Source: Candidatus Woesearchaeota archaeon
Lineage (GTDB): Archaea; Nanobdellota; Nanobdellia; Woesearchaeales; DSVV01
Direction of reading: 5' to 3'
DNA length: 64,000 nucleotides
Assembly (NCBI GenBank): GCA_018661705.1
Contig: JABJHR010000013.1
Location: 1 to 64,000 of the forward strand
A program made the position numbers and the translations under genes. This document shows, in pieces, positions 1 to 9,544 of this stretch (positions are counted from its first letter, which is position 1; every line of letters starts with the position of its first letter). The notes under the pieces are model-generated. The model made no database searches. It saw nothing but the letters and a program-made list of their open reading frames with translations, and was not told the origin of the DNA.

Positions 1-1
1 A

Positions 2-430
2 CAATTAGAACAAGCAAATACTGAAAAAGACAGATTAGTTGGAGAGAAAGAAGAACTTAGTATTGGATATGAAGCAAGAATACAAACACTAACAGAAGAG
101 AAAGAAAGATTAGATAGGGACTATGGTGGTAAAGTTAGTGAGTTAGAAACACAATTAGAACAAACAAATATTGAAAAAGATAGATTAGTTAGAGAGAAAG
201 AAGAACTTAGTATTGGATATGAAGCAAGATTACAAACACTAACAGAAGAAAAAGAAACACTAACAGAAGAGAAAGAAAGATTAGATAGAGACTATGGTGG
301 TAGAGTTAGTGAGTTAGAAACACAGTTAGAAAAAGCAAATGCTGAAAAAATAACATTAGTTGGAGAAAAAGAAGAACTTACTAAAGGATATGAAAAAAGA
401 GTACAAACACTAACAAAAGAAAAAGTAAAG
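2..430 (+). repeat. Tandem in-frame coiled-coil repeat, three units
   Basis: Unit 1 is 2-151 (50 codons), unit 2 is 152-322 (57 codons, with a 7-codon internal duplication of LTEEKET) and unit 3 starts at 323 and decays after about 430. Units 1 and 2 are nearly identical at the nucleotide level, which indicates recent duplication. More units may lie to the left of the window. Confidence 0.9.
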
Positions 431-1693
431 ATTATGGAAGAAGTAGTAATAATTATAAAAGAAGTCCAAAGATACAAAACAAAATTAGAAACTGCTGAGA
501 CTAAAATTAGGGATCTTAAAAGAATTCATTCTGAATATATTACTGAAGCTGAAAGAGCACAAACAGGAATAGAAGAAAAACTTTTTGGCTTTACACAAAC
601 AATAGAAAGTCTTGAAGCAAGATTAAAGGAATGTAATGACGATACATTAAGAGAAAGAGCAACCGCATTAAATGAAAAAGAAATTGCATTAGGAGAATAT
701 GAAATAAGATTAGGAGAAAAAGAAACTGGATTGGGAGAAAAAGAAGCATCTCTTGATGAAATAGCACAAAGATTAGATGAAAAACAAAGAGCACTAGGAG
801 AAAGAACAGAAGCTCTTCGTCAAGCTACAGAAGAATTAATGGAAAGACTTGGATATTTACCAAATGAAGTTATTGAAACAATTAAATCCTATTTGAAAAA
901 TACTAAACTTCAAGTAAAAACATCTGAAGGAACATATTCGTCAAAATCAGTTATTAGTGAAGCGAATAAAGAGATAATTGAGAGATTAGTAAATGAAGGC
1001 GTAATAAGTGGGGCTCCAACACAAGAAAATGCAACAAAAGTTTCTTATGAAGGCGTTAGTAGAAGAGAAGAATCAAAAACAGGAAACGGAAAAGGAATAT
1101 ATTATCATGAATTTACAATAGAAGGAGAATTATTTCAAGGTGAGAGAAATGAAAATGGTGTAATTATAAGAAAAGATGCACCAATAAAATATAGAATCTC
1201 TTTAGAAGTAAAAGTTGATCCAGAATTGAAAGAAAAGACTGCTAGACTTCATGAAAGGGGCTTGTATAATTTTAATCAGCCTGGGCCATTAACACATGAA
1301 ATCACTAATGCATCTGTTGAAAATACATGCATGCAAATTATTCTCCCAGAAAGTAAAACTTCAAATTATAGTAGCGAATCAATAATTAAAATCTTTTATC
1401 CTATGAAAGATAGAACTACAGACATTGGAGAAAAAAATAGAAGAATAGGAATGCTTCGAAAGATAGGTTTTCCAGATGGAATACTTCCTGATGCTGGGCT
1501 CGAAGGACAAGACCAGAATCCTGAAACAAAAGTAATTACAGAAGGAACATTATACTCAACATATCAATCAAAATTATCATATTTAATTGGTCAACTACCT
1601 GGAGCACTTAAAAAAAATGATAATGTTAGTTTCTTGCTTGAATATAATTTACCAGCAAGTACAGTTAAACATTCAGTACAAGGAGAAAACTAA
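2..1693 (+). CDS. C-terminal part of a long coiled-coil protein (5' end outside window)
   Basis: The frame is open from the left edge, so the true start lies outside the window. The first internal ATG, at 434, is not the start because the same coiled coil continues upstream without a stop. From 2 to about 430 there are three in-frame copies of a 50-57 residue unit (core LTEEKERLDRDYGG). From 668 to 814 there are seven consecutive 7-residue heptads of the type LGEKExx. From about nt 1020 the heptads end and the last ~220 residues look globular and beta-rich. No membrane segment is visible. The phosphatase gene begins 2 nt after the stop and the kinase follows, so the three are probably one operon. 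A scaffold or length-setting partner is plausible; the function is unknown. Confidence 0.85.
   Translation, partial: QLEQANTEKDRLVGEKEELSIGYEARIQTLTEEKERLDRDYGGKVSELETQLEQTNIEKDRLVREKEELSIGYEARLQTLTEEKETLTEEKERLDRDYGGRVSELETQLEKANAEKITLVGEKEELTKGYEKRVQTLTKEKVKIMEEVVIIIKEVQRYKTKLETAETKIRDLKRIHSEYITEAERAQTGIEEKLFGFTQTIESLEARLKECNDDTLRERATALNEKEIALGEYEIRLGEKETGLGEKEASLDEIAQRLDEKQRALGERTEALRQATEELMERLGYLPNEVIETIKSYLKNTKLQVKTSEGTYSSKSVISEANKEIIERLVNEGVISGAPTQENATKVSYEGVSRREESKTGNGKGIYYHEFTIEGELFQGERNENGVIIRKDAPIKYRISLEVKVDPELKEKTARLHERGLYNFNQPGPLTHEITNASVENTCMQIILPESKTSNYSSESIIKIFYPMKDRTTDIGEKNRRIGMLRKIGFPDGILPDAGLEGQDQNPETKVITEGTLYSTYQSKLSYLIGQLPGALKKNDNVSFLLEYNLPASTVKHSVQGEN
668..814 (+). repeat. 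Seven 21-nt tandem repeats encoding heptads
   Basis: Seven consecutive codon septets each begin with Leu and read LNEKEIA, LGEYEIR, LGEKETG, LGEKEAS, LDEIAQR, LDEKQRA and LGERTEA. Exact 7-residue periodicity without a stutter predicts a regular two-stranded coiled coil. Confidence 0.85.
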
Positions 1694-1695
1694 AA

Positions 1696-4600
1696 ATGGA
1701 TCATGAATCAGAAACACTCAAGCACCCAAGTCCTAAAAAGGAAGTTTGTGGAGACTTTTGTTTAGTTGACGCAATGGAGGAATATAAAAAAGCCTTGTTT
1801 GTTGTATGTGATGGATTAAGTGGACATATGGATAGTTTTGCAAGTAAGTATGCTGCCCAAAAATTAGATGAAAGAATAAGACGAAGATTCTTTAACAAAG
1901 ATCAAACACCACTTCAAGAAATAATAAAAATTGAAATTGATAAAATTGATCAAGAATTAAAAGCAGAACATGCAGGAACAACATTAGAATTTGCATTGTT
2001 AGATCAGGAAACTAGAATCTTGCACACAGCCCATACAGGAGATTCCAGAATTTATTTAATTGAAGGTGGCATGCAAGAAAAACCTTTTGTTGACTCAGAA
2101 TTGATATTAAGAACAATAGATCAAGCACACGGAGATGCAGACAGGGGACCATCTAATTGTTTAGGAGAAGGTGCACCAACAAATGTATTATATGATCGTT
2201 TTGATTTAAATCAAATGGATGAAACAGTATTTATACTTATGTGTACTGATGGACTAACTGCTCACAAAGTAACACATAGAGAACTTGAGAAAACATTTCA
2301 AGATTATAGTATGAATCAAGAATTAAATATAATTACTGACCGCTATAAACATTTAACAAGATATCCTTTTGATATGATAGTTCAAGGATTGGAAGATGGT
2401 GGAATTACAAAGGGTTATTGGAGAAAAATATTAGCTCATTTTGAAGAGAGAGGTCATCCATTAAATAACGAAGATTATAATATGAGACGAGAATTAATTG
2501 CTCCGTTAATTCATGAAGATAATCCTGATAAATTAATATATAGAGCCTTATTTGCCGATGCATATGCAACAGCAATAAGAGGAGTTCACGATGACACCAC
2601 ATTTTTAGTAGCTGATCTTAAAGGGAGTAGACATTATTTTACTCAACAACAAGAGGAAATACTTGAAACAAGAAGTGCAGAACAAGAAGTCGCACATCAA
2701 CAAGAACTTCAAAGAATTAAAACACGAGGAAAAAGTGCAGGAAAAAGAAAAGATGAGAGAATCGGAACGTTAAATGAAGAATTACGTAGGACAAAAGCAG
2801 ACTTAAGAGCAAAAGAAACAGAGTTTTCAAGTGCATCAGAAACAATTTCTGGATTAGAAACACAAGTAAAAGATATTACAGGGGAAAGAGACACATTAAC
2901 TGAAGAAAGAGATACTTTAACTGGAGAAAGAGATACACTCCAAACACAATATGAAGAAGAACAAAGATTAAAAACAACTGCAGAAGGAGAAAGAGATGAA
3001 GAGAGAAGAATAAAAGAAGAGAAAAATGGGTTGTTGGGGGGAATTATTAAATTATTGGATATTCCAGACGCAATGTTAGAAACAGTCCAGGAATATGTTA
3101 CAGCAGTAAAAGCAGATAGAAAAACTCTTGGTGAATTAGGAGAGGAAAAAGCAAATCTTGAAGCAACAATTGAAACTATGACTCAAGAAGTAAAAGATGA
3201 GAAAGAAAGAAGAGATGTTTCAGATGAAAAAAGAGAGAAAGCATATACTGCACAAATAGGACAATTAACTACAAAATTAAGAGCAATTGTAACAGAGTAT
3301 AATAGAGTTGTTGGAATGTATAAAGAATTACAAGAGCAGCAGAAAACCATGATTCCAGTTACAGAAGTAGAGGAAATGTTTGGAGTGGTAACGAATACGT
3401 TACAAGAAAGTATAGAACGTTTTATTGATTCTTATAAAGTAGAAGCAGAAAAAGAAACAGGAAAAAGAATAGAACAAGAAGCAGGAATTGAAGAATATGA
3501 TGCCGAAGCAATTATTGCAGATGCAATTAAAGATTATGATCCTGGAGAAAGAGGCGTAGAAACAAGTGACGATGGAACTCCAAGAAGGGGAACTGGATAT
3601 CAACAAAAAACAAAAACTAGAAGATCAGATTCACCAGATAAAGGAATAACAGACGTTGCAGATTTAGATATAGAATATCTTCCAGAATCTAAAGTGCCAA
3701 ATCCTGCAAAAAAAGATATAACATCAGAACAAAATACTACAGAATTAAGTGGAAAAGGAGCAGCATCAGTAGCCTTACCAAAACCAGAGATGGTGGTTGA
3801 AGTTGATCCTGCAGATGTAAACTGGGCAAGAGAAGGAGAAAAAGAAAATTTAGAAGAAGCAACAGTTGATACTCTTGTGGAAACCCTTAATTCAAGAGAT
3901 GGTGGAAGTAAAAAACAAAAAGTTACAGAACCACAAATTCCTAAAGTTGATCCACCTAAAACAGATGCAACAAGTGTTACAGCAGGGGAACTTGCAACAA
4001 GAAATGGTGGAATGATAGGACAAGATAAAACACCACCGCCATTACCTCCTACAGCTCCAGAACCTGCTAAAGAAAGAACACTTAGTTCTTTAAAAGAGTT
4101 TATTGATTATTACAAAAGTAAAGAAGAAACAAAAGATATTCCCCATGATAAGATAAAAAGAGCCATTGTTACAGCACATTTGTTACATTTTGCTAGTTAT
4201 CATAAAAGATTTTCATATGATAAACCAGATAAAGAATTAAGAACATCTTTAGGTAAATTACATAAAAGACAAAATTCAAGGATTTATAATTTTTTTATTG
4301 GCAGAGATATTATGGAAGAGAAATCAAAAGAGAAAAAAACAATTTCTAAAAGTGAAAATAATGTATGTTTAAGTTACATTACAGATATGAATAATGCAAG
4401 GCAAACAGATTATGGTTTTAGTAGATTACAAGAGATTATTGGGAAAAATAGAACAAGAAGCTCAGAATTATCAGAAGAACTTAATGCCCCATATCATCAA
4501 GAAATTCATGCATATGCTAATGCAATTTTAATTTCGAAAAAAAATAAAAAAAAAGGGAGATGGGGGAAAAAAATATTATGGGGGACTGTAGCACTATTGG

Positions 4601-5844
4601 CAATTGCTGCAGGAGGATATGGTGTTCATTATGCAATAAATCATGAGACCGTTGTAGGTTCAGACCCTACAGCTCAATCTGAAAAAACAGATCTTTTCAA
4701 TGATAAATATCAAAAAGGAAACCAAAAATTAGATGAAGAAGAAAAGAAATTAGAAGAGAAGGAAAAAAAAGAAGAAGCTGCAAAAAAAGAAGCAAAAGAA
4801 AAAGCTGATAAAGATGTGGAAAAAGTAATTGAGGAAGAAAAGGTTAAAGAAGCAGAACTATTAAAGGCTAAAGAAGCAAAAGCTGAAAAAGCAGCATTAG
4901 CAAAAACTAAAAGATTAGAAGCACAAAAAGAAAAAGAAAGACTAGAAAAAGAGAAAAAAACAGCGATAAAAGTTAAATTAGCATCTGAAAAAGCAGCATT
5001 AGCAGCAAAAAAGAAAACAGATAAAGCAGCCGTGGCAGCTGCAAAAGCTAAATCTAAGAAAAAAGCAGCGAAAAAAATAGAAGATAGCAAAGTTGTCAAA
5101 ACAAGTGACGAACCAAGCGCAGAATACAAAAAACAGATGACAGATGCATATAAAAATGGCATTCAAAGTAGTGGAGAACAAGCAGGTGGTCTTGAAACAG
5201 CAGTTGAAACGGCAAAACCAGCTGAAGTTAAGAACGATGATCCTTATTTAATAGCATTAACGGCTGCAATTAATGGCACAGGCACTAAATATACAACATA
5301 TGCCCAAATTACAACAATATCAAATCAAGCAAAGTTAAAAGTTGTAAAAGCAACAAAATATCTCAAATCTCAAGGATATAAAATAATACCTGATGGGAAA
5401 ACATTTTATGCAGAAAAAAGTGGACAAAAAGTTACCTTTAAGGATTCTGGCGAAAACGTGGTGGTTAATGGGATATTGAAAGGAAATGTAGAAGGAAATT
5501 ACGCCGCATATATAGGGGATAATCGCCTTACAAAAGTGTTAGGAGGAATATTTTATTTAAAAAAGACTAGTGGAAATCTGTGGAAACTAATATGTAAAAA
5601 AAATAAAGAAACCAGTTGTAAGGATACATTAGAAGCTTATGATCTTACTGAAGATAACTTAGATTACACAATAAAATTGGCCATTAAGAATCAAGAGGCA
5701 AATTGTACAGAAGTTTTCAAAACAGGTTATATCCCTGTAAGTGAAAGTGACATATGTTCAAAATATGATAAAACATTAGGAGATAATATCAGAGCAGGTG
5801 TTGCTGTTGCAACAAGATTAATTCAAATAGTAAAAGGTAACTAA
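1696..5844 (+). CDS. Giant membrane-anchored PP2C-family protein phosphatase
   Basis: A PPM/PP2C Ser/Thr phosphatase fused to a long coiled coil and a membrane anchor. Residues about 20-305 carry the family motifs in order: CDGLSG (Asp39-Gly40), TGDSR (Asp116), CTDGL (Asp185) and DDTT (Asp299-Asp300). These are the metal ligands, so the enzyme should be active. Residues about 315-600 are Glu/Lys-rich coiled coil, followed by a low-complexity linker with a proline run near 780-790 and one hydrophobic segment at about 960-980. Beyond it lie an Ala/Lys/Glu-rich helical stalk (about 1000-1130) and a globular C-terminal domain. Basic residues before the segment suggest a cytoplasmic phosphatase and an outside tail. 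ATG 1696 follows an AGGAG site; the kinase gene starts 1 nt after the stop. Enzyme class is secure; topology and substrate are inference. Confidence 0.9.
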   Translation: MDHESETLKHPSPKKEVCGDFCLVDAMEEYKKALFVVCDGLSGHMDSFASKYAAQKLDERIRRRFFNKDQTPLQEIIKIEIDKIDQELKAEHAGTTLEFALLDQETRILHTAHTGDSRIYLIEGGMQEKPFVDSELILRTIDQAHGDADRGPSNCLGEGAPTNVLYDRFDLNQMDETVFILMCTDGLTAHKVTHRELEKTFQDYSMNQELNIITDRYKHLTRYPFDMIVQGLEDGGITKGYWRKILAHFEERGHPLNNEDYNMRRELIAPLIHEDNPDKLIYRALFADAYATAIRGVHDDTTFLVADLKGSRHYFTQQQEEILETRSAEQEVAHQQELQRIKTRGKSAGKRKDERIGTLNEELRRTKADLRAKETEFSSASETISGLETQVKDITGERDTLTEERDTLTGERDTLQTQYEEEQRLKTTAEGERDEERRIKEEKNGLLGGIIKLLDIPDAMLETVQEYVTAVKADRKTLGELGEEKANLEATIETMTQEVKDEKERRDVSDEKREKAYTAQIGQLTTKLRAIVTEYNRVVGMYKELQEQQKTMIPVTEVEEMFGVVTNTLQESIERFIDSYKVEAEKETGKRIEQEAGIEEYDAEAIIADAIKDYDPGERGVETSDDGTPRRGTGYQQKTKTRRSDSPDKGITDVADLDIEYLPESKVPNPAKKDITSEQNTTELSGKGAASVALPKPEMVVEVDPADVNWAREGEKENLEEATVDTLVETLNSRDGGSKKQKVTEPQIPKVDPPKTDATSVTAGELATRNGGMIGQDKTPPPLPPTAPEPAKERTLSSLKEFIDYYKSKEETKDIPHDKIKRAIVTAHLLHFASYHKRFSYDKPDKELRTSLGKLHKRQNSRIYNFFIGRDIMEEKSKEKKTISKSENNVCLSYITDMNNARQTDYGFSRLQEIIGKNRTRSSELSEELNAPYHQEIHAYANAILISKKNKKKGRWGKKILWGTVALLAIAAGGYGVHYAINHETVVGSDPTAQSEKTDLFNDKYQKGNQKLDEEEKKLEEKEKKEEAAKKEAKEKADKDVEKVIEEEKVKEAELLKAKEAKAEKAALAKTKRLEAQKEKERLEKEKKTAIKVKLASEKAALAAKKKTDKAAVAAAKAKSKKKAAKKIEDSKVVKTSDEPSAEYKKQMTDAYKNGIQSSGEQAGGLETAVETAKPAEVKNDDPYLIALTAAINGTGTKYTTYAQITTISNQAKLKVVKATKYLKSQGYKIIPDGKTFYAEKSGQKVTFKDSGENVVVNGILKGNVEGNYAAYIGDNRLTKVLGGIFYLKKTSGNLWKLICKKNKETSCKDTLEAYDLTEDNLDYTIKLAIKNQEANCTEVFKTGYIPVSESDICSKYDKTLGDNIRAGVAVATRLIQIVKGN

Positions 5845-5845
5845 T

Positions 5846-8800
5846 ATGACAATAGATAAATATGTGGATTTCATAAACCCAAACAAAACACCAGAAGAGA
5901 AAATCATTGAAATTGTCGATGGTAGAAAAACATACAAGTTTTCTAGAGAAAGCCATAGTACAAGAGGAATCAAAAAAGGACATTTTAGTAAAGTATATTT
6001 TGATGATAATTTGGAAGCATGTATTAAAGTTGGAATGGGTATTAGCTATGAAGTAGAAAGAAATGAAAGACATGTTCTAGAAAAATTATTAGAAAAAGGA
6101 ATAATTAGCCTCCCAGAAGGAAAGGATCGTAGAACAGGAGAATTTGATTATCCATTATTATTTATCCCAGAAAGACCAAAAGGAAAAAAAGATGAACACA
6201 TTGCCGTTATGAGAGATTTAGAAAGTGAAGGATGCGTATCTCTAAAAAAAGTTATGGAATTAGATCTTGCAGAAGGTGCAACACCAGAAGAAGAAAAGTT
6301 CAAATTTAAAGGAAAAGCACTTCCACTTGAACATGCTCTTGCAATTTATACAACATTATTAGGAAAGTTAAGTATTTTACATGATGACGCAGAATTAATT
6401 CATACAGATTTAAAAGCTGCAAATATTTTTGTACAATATGATAGATTAGAAAAGATTGTTCAAGATGGAGATCAAAGAAGATTTTTAGAATTAGATCATC
6501 TAAAAGATCTTAAAGTTATGGATTTTGGATTAGCAAGAGAAAGACACGAACGTTGTGAATTATTATTTAATCATGAAGTTGGTGCAATAAAAGATGCTAC
6601 TGGAGATTATTCGAGTAGTTACCAAGGAAGAAGATCAAGAGAAGTTGCATTACATAATTCAGAAATTTCCCCATTAGAATTAATGATGCTTGGTTCTAAA
6701 AATGAAAGTGCACAACCGTGGATTGACATATATGAAGCTTCAAATTTATTTGTATGGATGGTAACCGGAAGATCTGCATTTTATCTAGGGGCAAAACATA
6801 TTGAAAAATATAATGGTATATTATCTAAATGGGACATAAGTGATGAAGAAAATATTGAATTTATAAAAGAAAGCAGAAGAGAATTAGAAAGAAAAAGAGC
6901 AAAAGAAGCAAAAGAATTACTTTTAGATTGTTCAGAATGGATTCCAGAAGACATAGCAACTCAAGCAATGGGAAAAATAATAGAAAGTAAATTTGAAGAA
7001 TTTGTTAATATCATTCAAGACTCTTATTCACAGATTATTACTAGAGTTGTTGCAAGAGATGGTGCAAAACCAGAGGATGGAGAAATCATGAGTAAATTAT
7101 ATCCCATCATAGAAGCAACAACTATGCCTGATCCTAAAAAGAAAGAAAAAAATCAAGGATACCAATATAATGATGCAAAAGAGGTGTCAGGACTAATAGA
7201 AAAGATCATGTTGCAGCATCCTTCCACTTCAGACAATGACCTTGTTAGGAGAGAAGTTATTCAAGATCCAATTGTTAAAAGAAACTATTCAATTAGTTCA
7301 ATAGATGATCAAATTGTACCTGTTACTTTTTCAAAAAACCCTGAAATCAGTACTTCAATTAATGAAGGAGAAACTGCAATTTCAGCAGTTGAAATTTCTC
7401 AATTATCACAGTTACCATATGAGACTGAATCAACACATAAACTTGAGTTTAAGAGAACTTTTAAAGAACATTGGACTGAATTTAAAGCAAAATATAGTAA
7501 AATTGGAAGAGGAATTAGTTATATTTTAGGTGGAGCAGCATTATTAACAGCTCTTGCAGGAGGCATATATTTAGTTGCAAATAGTAAAGCATGTACAGAA
7601 GATGAAACAACAACAACAACTGAAAGTTATGTGATTCCTGATGCAACACCTCTAACACTTATTCAAGACACTGAAACAGTTATTAATGAACAAACACAAG
7701 ATATTATTTCCCAACCAGAAAATGAAGAAAAGGTAAGTAAAGGAAAAGAAGAAAATCCTACAACATCTCCTCTTTGGGAATCACCACAAGAGGGAGATAT
7801 GAGTATACTAAGTGGGTTTGGAGAAGACATTATAAGAAAGGGTTTTGTAAATGCAAGTCCAAAATTAGAAACTCTTCTAAAAGCTGAGAGTGCTCTTAAA
7901 AAAGATACAAAAAAATCAACAGGTGAAACTAAAATTTCTCCTCCCACTGAAGTAGTATTACCACAACCAAAACAACCATTAGAAGAAAAAGTTCAAGATA
8001 AATCAGAAAAACCAACAACTAGTATAAAAACATTAGATGGAAAACCATTGGTTACAGAAGAGAGTAAAAAACCATATAAAAAAGAAGTTAAGCCAAAAAA
8101 ACCAATAAAGAAAAAAGCACCAACTGTTTATGAATTAGTTTCTAAATCATATAACACTCATGTTTCAAAACCTGTTGAAATTAAACTTGCAGATTTAATT
8201 AGAGATAGTTGTGGATGCACAGATGTTAAATATTCAGATATTGATAGTATTTTAAAAGGGGTAGTTGAAGGACACGGGTTAACTGCAAAATACAGTGCGC
8301 GATGGGGAAAACTTACAATCACTCCTGAAAAAATAAATAAAAAACCATACCGAGGAAATACTAGTTTTACTCTCAAATTAAATAATGGTGTAACAAAGAA
8401 ATATACAGTTACCTTTTTTAATAATCCACCTGTACGAGGAGAAAAAGCAGAAGATTTAGTATTAGTGGGTGAAGAAGAAAAAGAGATGAAAATAAATCTT
8501 CAGGATTATTTTACAGATCCAGATGGAAAACCAACTGCATATAAAATCATAGGGGAGTTACAAGGAGAAGGAGAAAATAATGCTAAAGGAATAATTGCTA
8601 CACCAGTTATTAGCGGCAAATATTTAGTTATAACAGCTGAAGGAAAAGATCGACACACCATGGGTAAAAATGGACCCGTTGATCAAAGAGCAGTATTAAA
8701 AATAGTTGCCCTAGACGAAAATTTCCAAACAGATGAAAATGAAGGAGCAGTTACACTTTCAATAAGTGTTGAAGACAGAAATGATTGTCCACAACTTGCT

Positions 8801-9478
8801 AGAAGTATTGATGATGTCCTTTATATTCCCGTAGGAACAACTGTTGAAATAGGTGGTGAAGGAAATAAATCAAAACCTCTATTTAAAGATAAAGATCTTG
8901 GTGGAAAACAATTTAGAGTAACTTCAGATAATGATGATGTAAAGGTATTTGGAAAACCTGGTGGAAAGACGGTGATAAAACAAGGAAGTCTACCAACAGA
9001 CACAGTAATCCCAATTACATTATATGCACAAGATAAGCAAGAAGATTATAAAGAAGATGAAAAATGTCAAGATGAAGAAGGGAATATGATTCCTTTCAAA
9101 GCACCACAAACAACAATAAATGTATTTTATCATGGTGAAAGATCTCTTAAGTTAGGCGGGAAAAGTTTAAAATATCAAGTAAATGGTGCATCTAAAGGAT
9201 ATGCAACCGCAATAACAATAAATAGTGAAGCAATAGCTGCACTTGAAAGTAGAATTAATGCGGACCATGCAAATATAGAGGGGAAATTAGTATTTGATGC
9301 GTCTGGAAAATGTATTGCCACTAGTTTTTGTTATAAGCAAGAAAATGGGGTTTGTAATGATGAACATTATAGCGTTGGTGACCTTCAAACATTCCTAGCA
9401 AAAGAACATATAAAAATTGCCGAAGGAGATATGATAAAAAAAGGTCCAATTAGAATAGATATTAATGGGATTAAGTAA
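5846..9478 (+). CDS. Giant membrane-anchored Ser/Thr protein kinase with cadherin-like ectodomain
   Basis: Residues about 35-340 form a Hanks-type kinase: a Gly-poor nucleotide loop near 43-50, the catalytic Lys in CIKVG (Lys61), the catalytic loop HTDLKAAN (His186-Asp188-Asn193) and the metal-binding DFG (226-228). All key residues are present, so it should be active. A linker leads to one hydrophobic segment at about 557-578. The ~630-residue remainder has a Thr/Glu/Lys/Pro-rich stalk and then modules containing DYFTDPDGKP and NDCPQ...IPVG motifs typical of cadherin-like/Ig-like domains, with a few Cys. The architecture resembles bacterial receptor kinases such as PknB. It is translationally coupled to the PP2C gene (1-nt gap), so the two probably act on the same substrates in opposite directions. 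Ligand and substrates are unknown. Confidence 0.92.
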   Translation: MTIDKYVDFINPNKTPEEKIIEIVDGRKTYKFSRESHSTRGIKKGHFSKVYFDDNLEACIKVGMGISYEVERNERHVLEKLLEKGIISLPEGKDRRTGEFDYPLLFIPERPKGKKDEHIAVMRDLESEGCVSLKKVMELDLAEGATPEEEKFKFKGKALPLEHALAIYTTLLGKLSILHDDAELIHTDLKAANIFVQYDRLEKIVQDGDQRRFLELDHLKDLKVMDFGLARERHERCELLFNHEVGAIKDATGDYSSSYQGRRSREVALHNSEISPLELMMLGSKNESAQPWIDIYEASNLFVWMVTGRSAFYLGAKHIEKYNGILSKWDISDEENIEFIKESRRELERKRAKEAKELLLDCSEWIPEDIATQAMGKIIESKFEEFVNIIQDSYSQIITRVVARDGAKPEDGEIMSKLYPIIEATTMPDPKKKEKNQGYQYNDAKEVSGLIEKIMLQHPSTSDNDLVRREVIQDPIVKRNYSISSIDDQIVPVTFSKNPEISTSINEGETAISAVEISQLSQLPYETESTHKLEFKRTFKEHWTEFKAKYSKIGRGISYILGGAALLTALAGGIYLVANSKACTEDETTTTTESYVIPDATPLTLIQDTETVINEQTQDIISQPENEEKVSKGKEENPTTSPLWESPQEGDMSILSGFGEDIIRKGFVNASPKLETLLKAESALKKDTKKSTGETKISPPTEVVLPQPKQPLEEKVQDKSEKPTTSIKTLDGKPLVTEESKKPYKKEVKPKKPIKKKAPTVYELVSKSYNTHVSKPVEIKLADLIRDSCGCTDVKYSDIDSILKGVVEGHGLTAKYSARWGKLTITPEKINKKPYRGNTSFTLKLNNGVTKKYTVTFFNNPPVRGEKAEDLVLVGEEEKEMKINLQDYFTDPDGKPTAYKIIGELQGEGENNAKGIIATPVISGKYLVITAEGKDRHTMGKNGPVDQRAVLKIVALDENFQTDENEGAVTLSISVEDRNDCPQLARSIDDVLYIPVGTTVEIGGEGNKSKPLFKDKDLGGKQFRVTSDNDDVKVFGKPGGKTVIKQGSLPTDTVIPITLYAQDKQEDYKEDEKCQDEEGNMIPFKAPQTTINVFYHGERSLKLGGKSLKYQVNGASKGYATAITINSEAIAALESRINADHANIEGKLVFDASGKCIATSFCYKQENGVCNDEHYSVGDLQTFLAKEHIKIAEGDMIKKGPIRIDINGIK

Positions 9479-9544
9479 TAAAGTTATAACTTTTTATTCT
9501 TTCTTTTTTAGAATCATTAAATTAATTAGAAAGAAAACTACAGA

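Noticed and set aside
434-1693. Start of the coiled-coil gene at ATG 434
   Set aside because: The frame is open to the window edge and the repeat units continue upstream.
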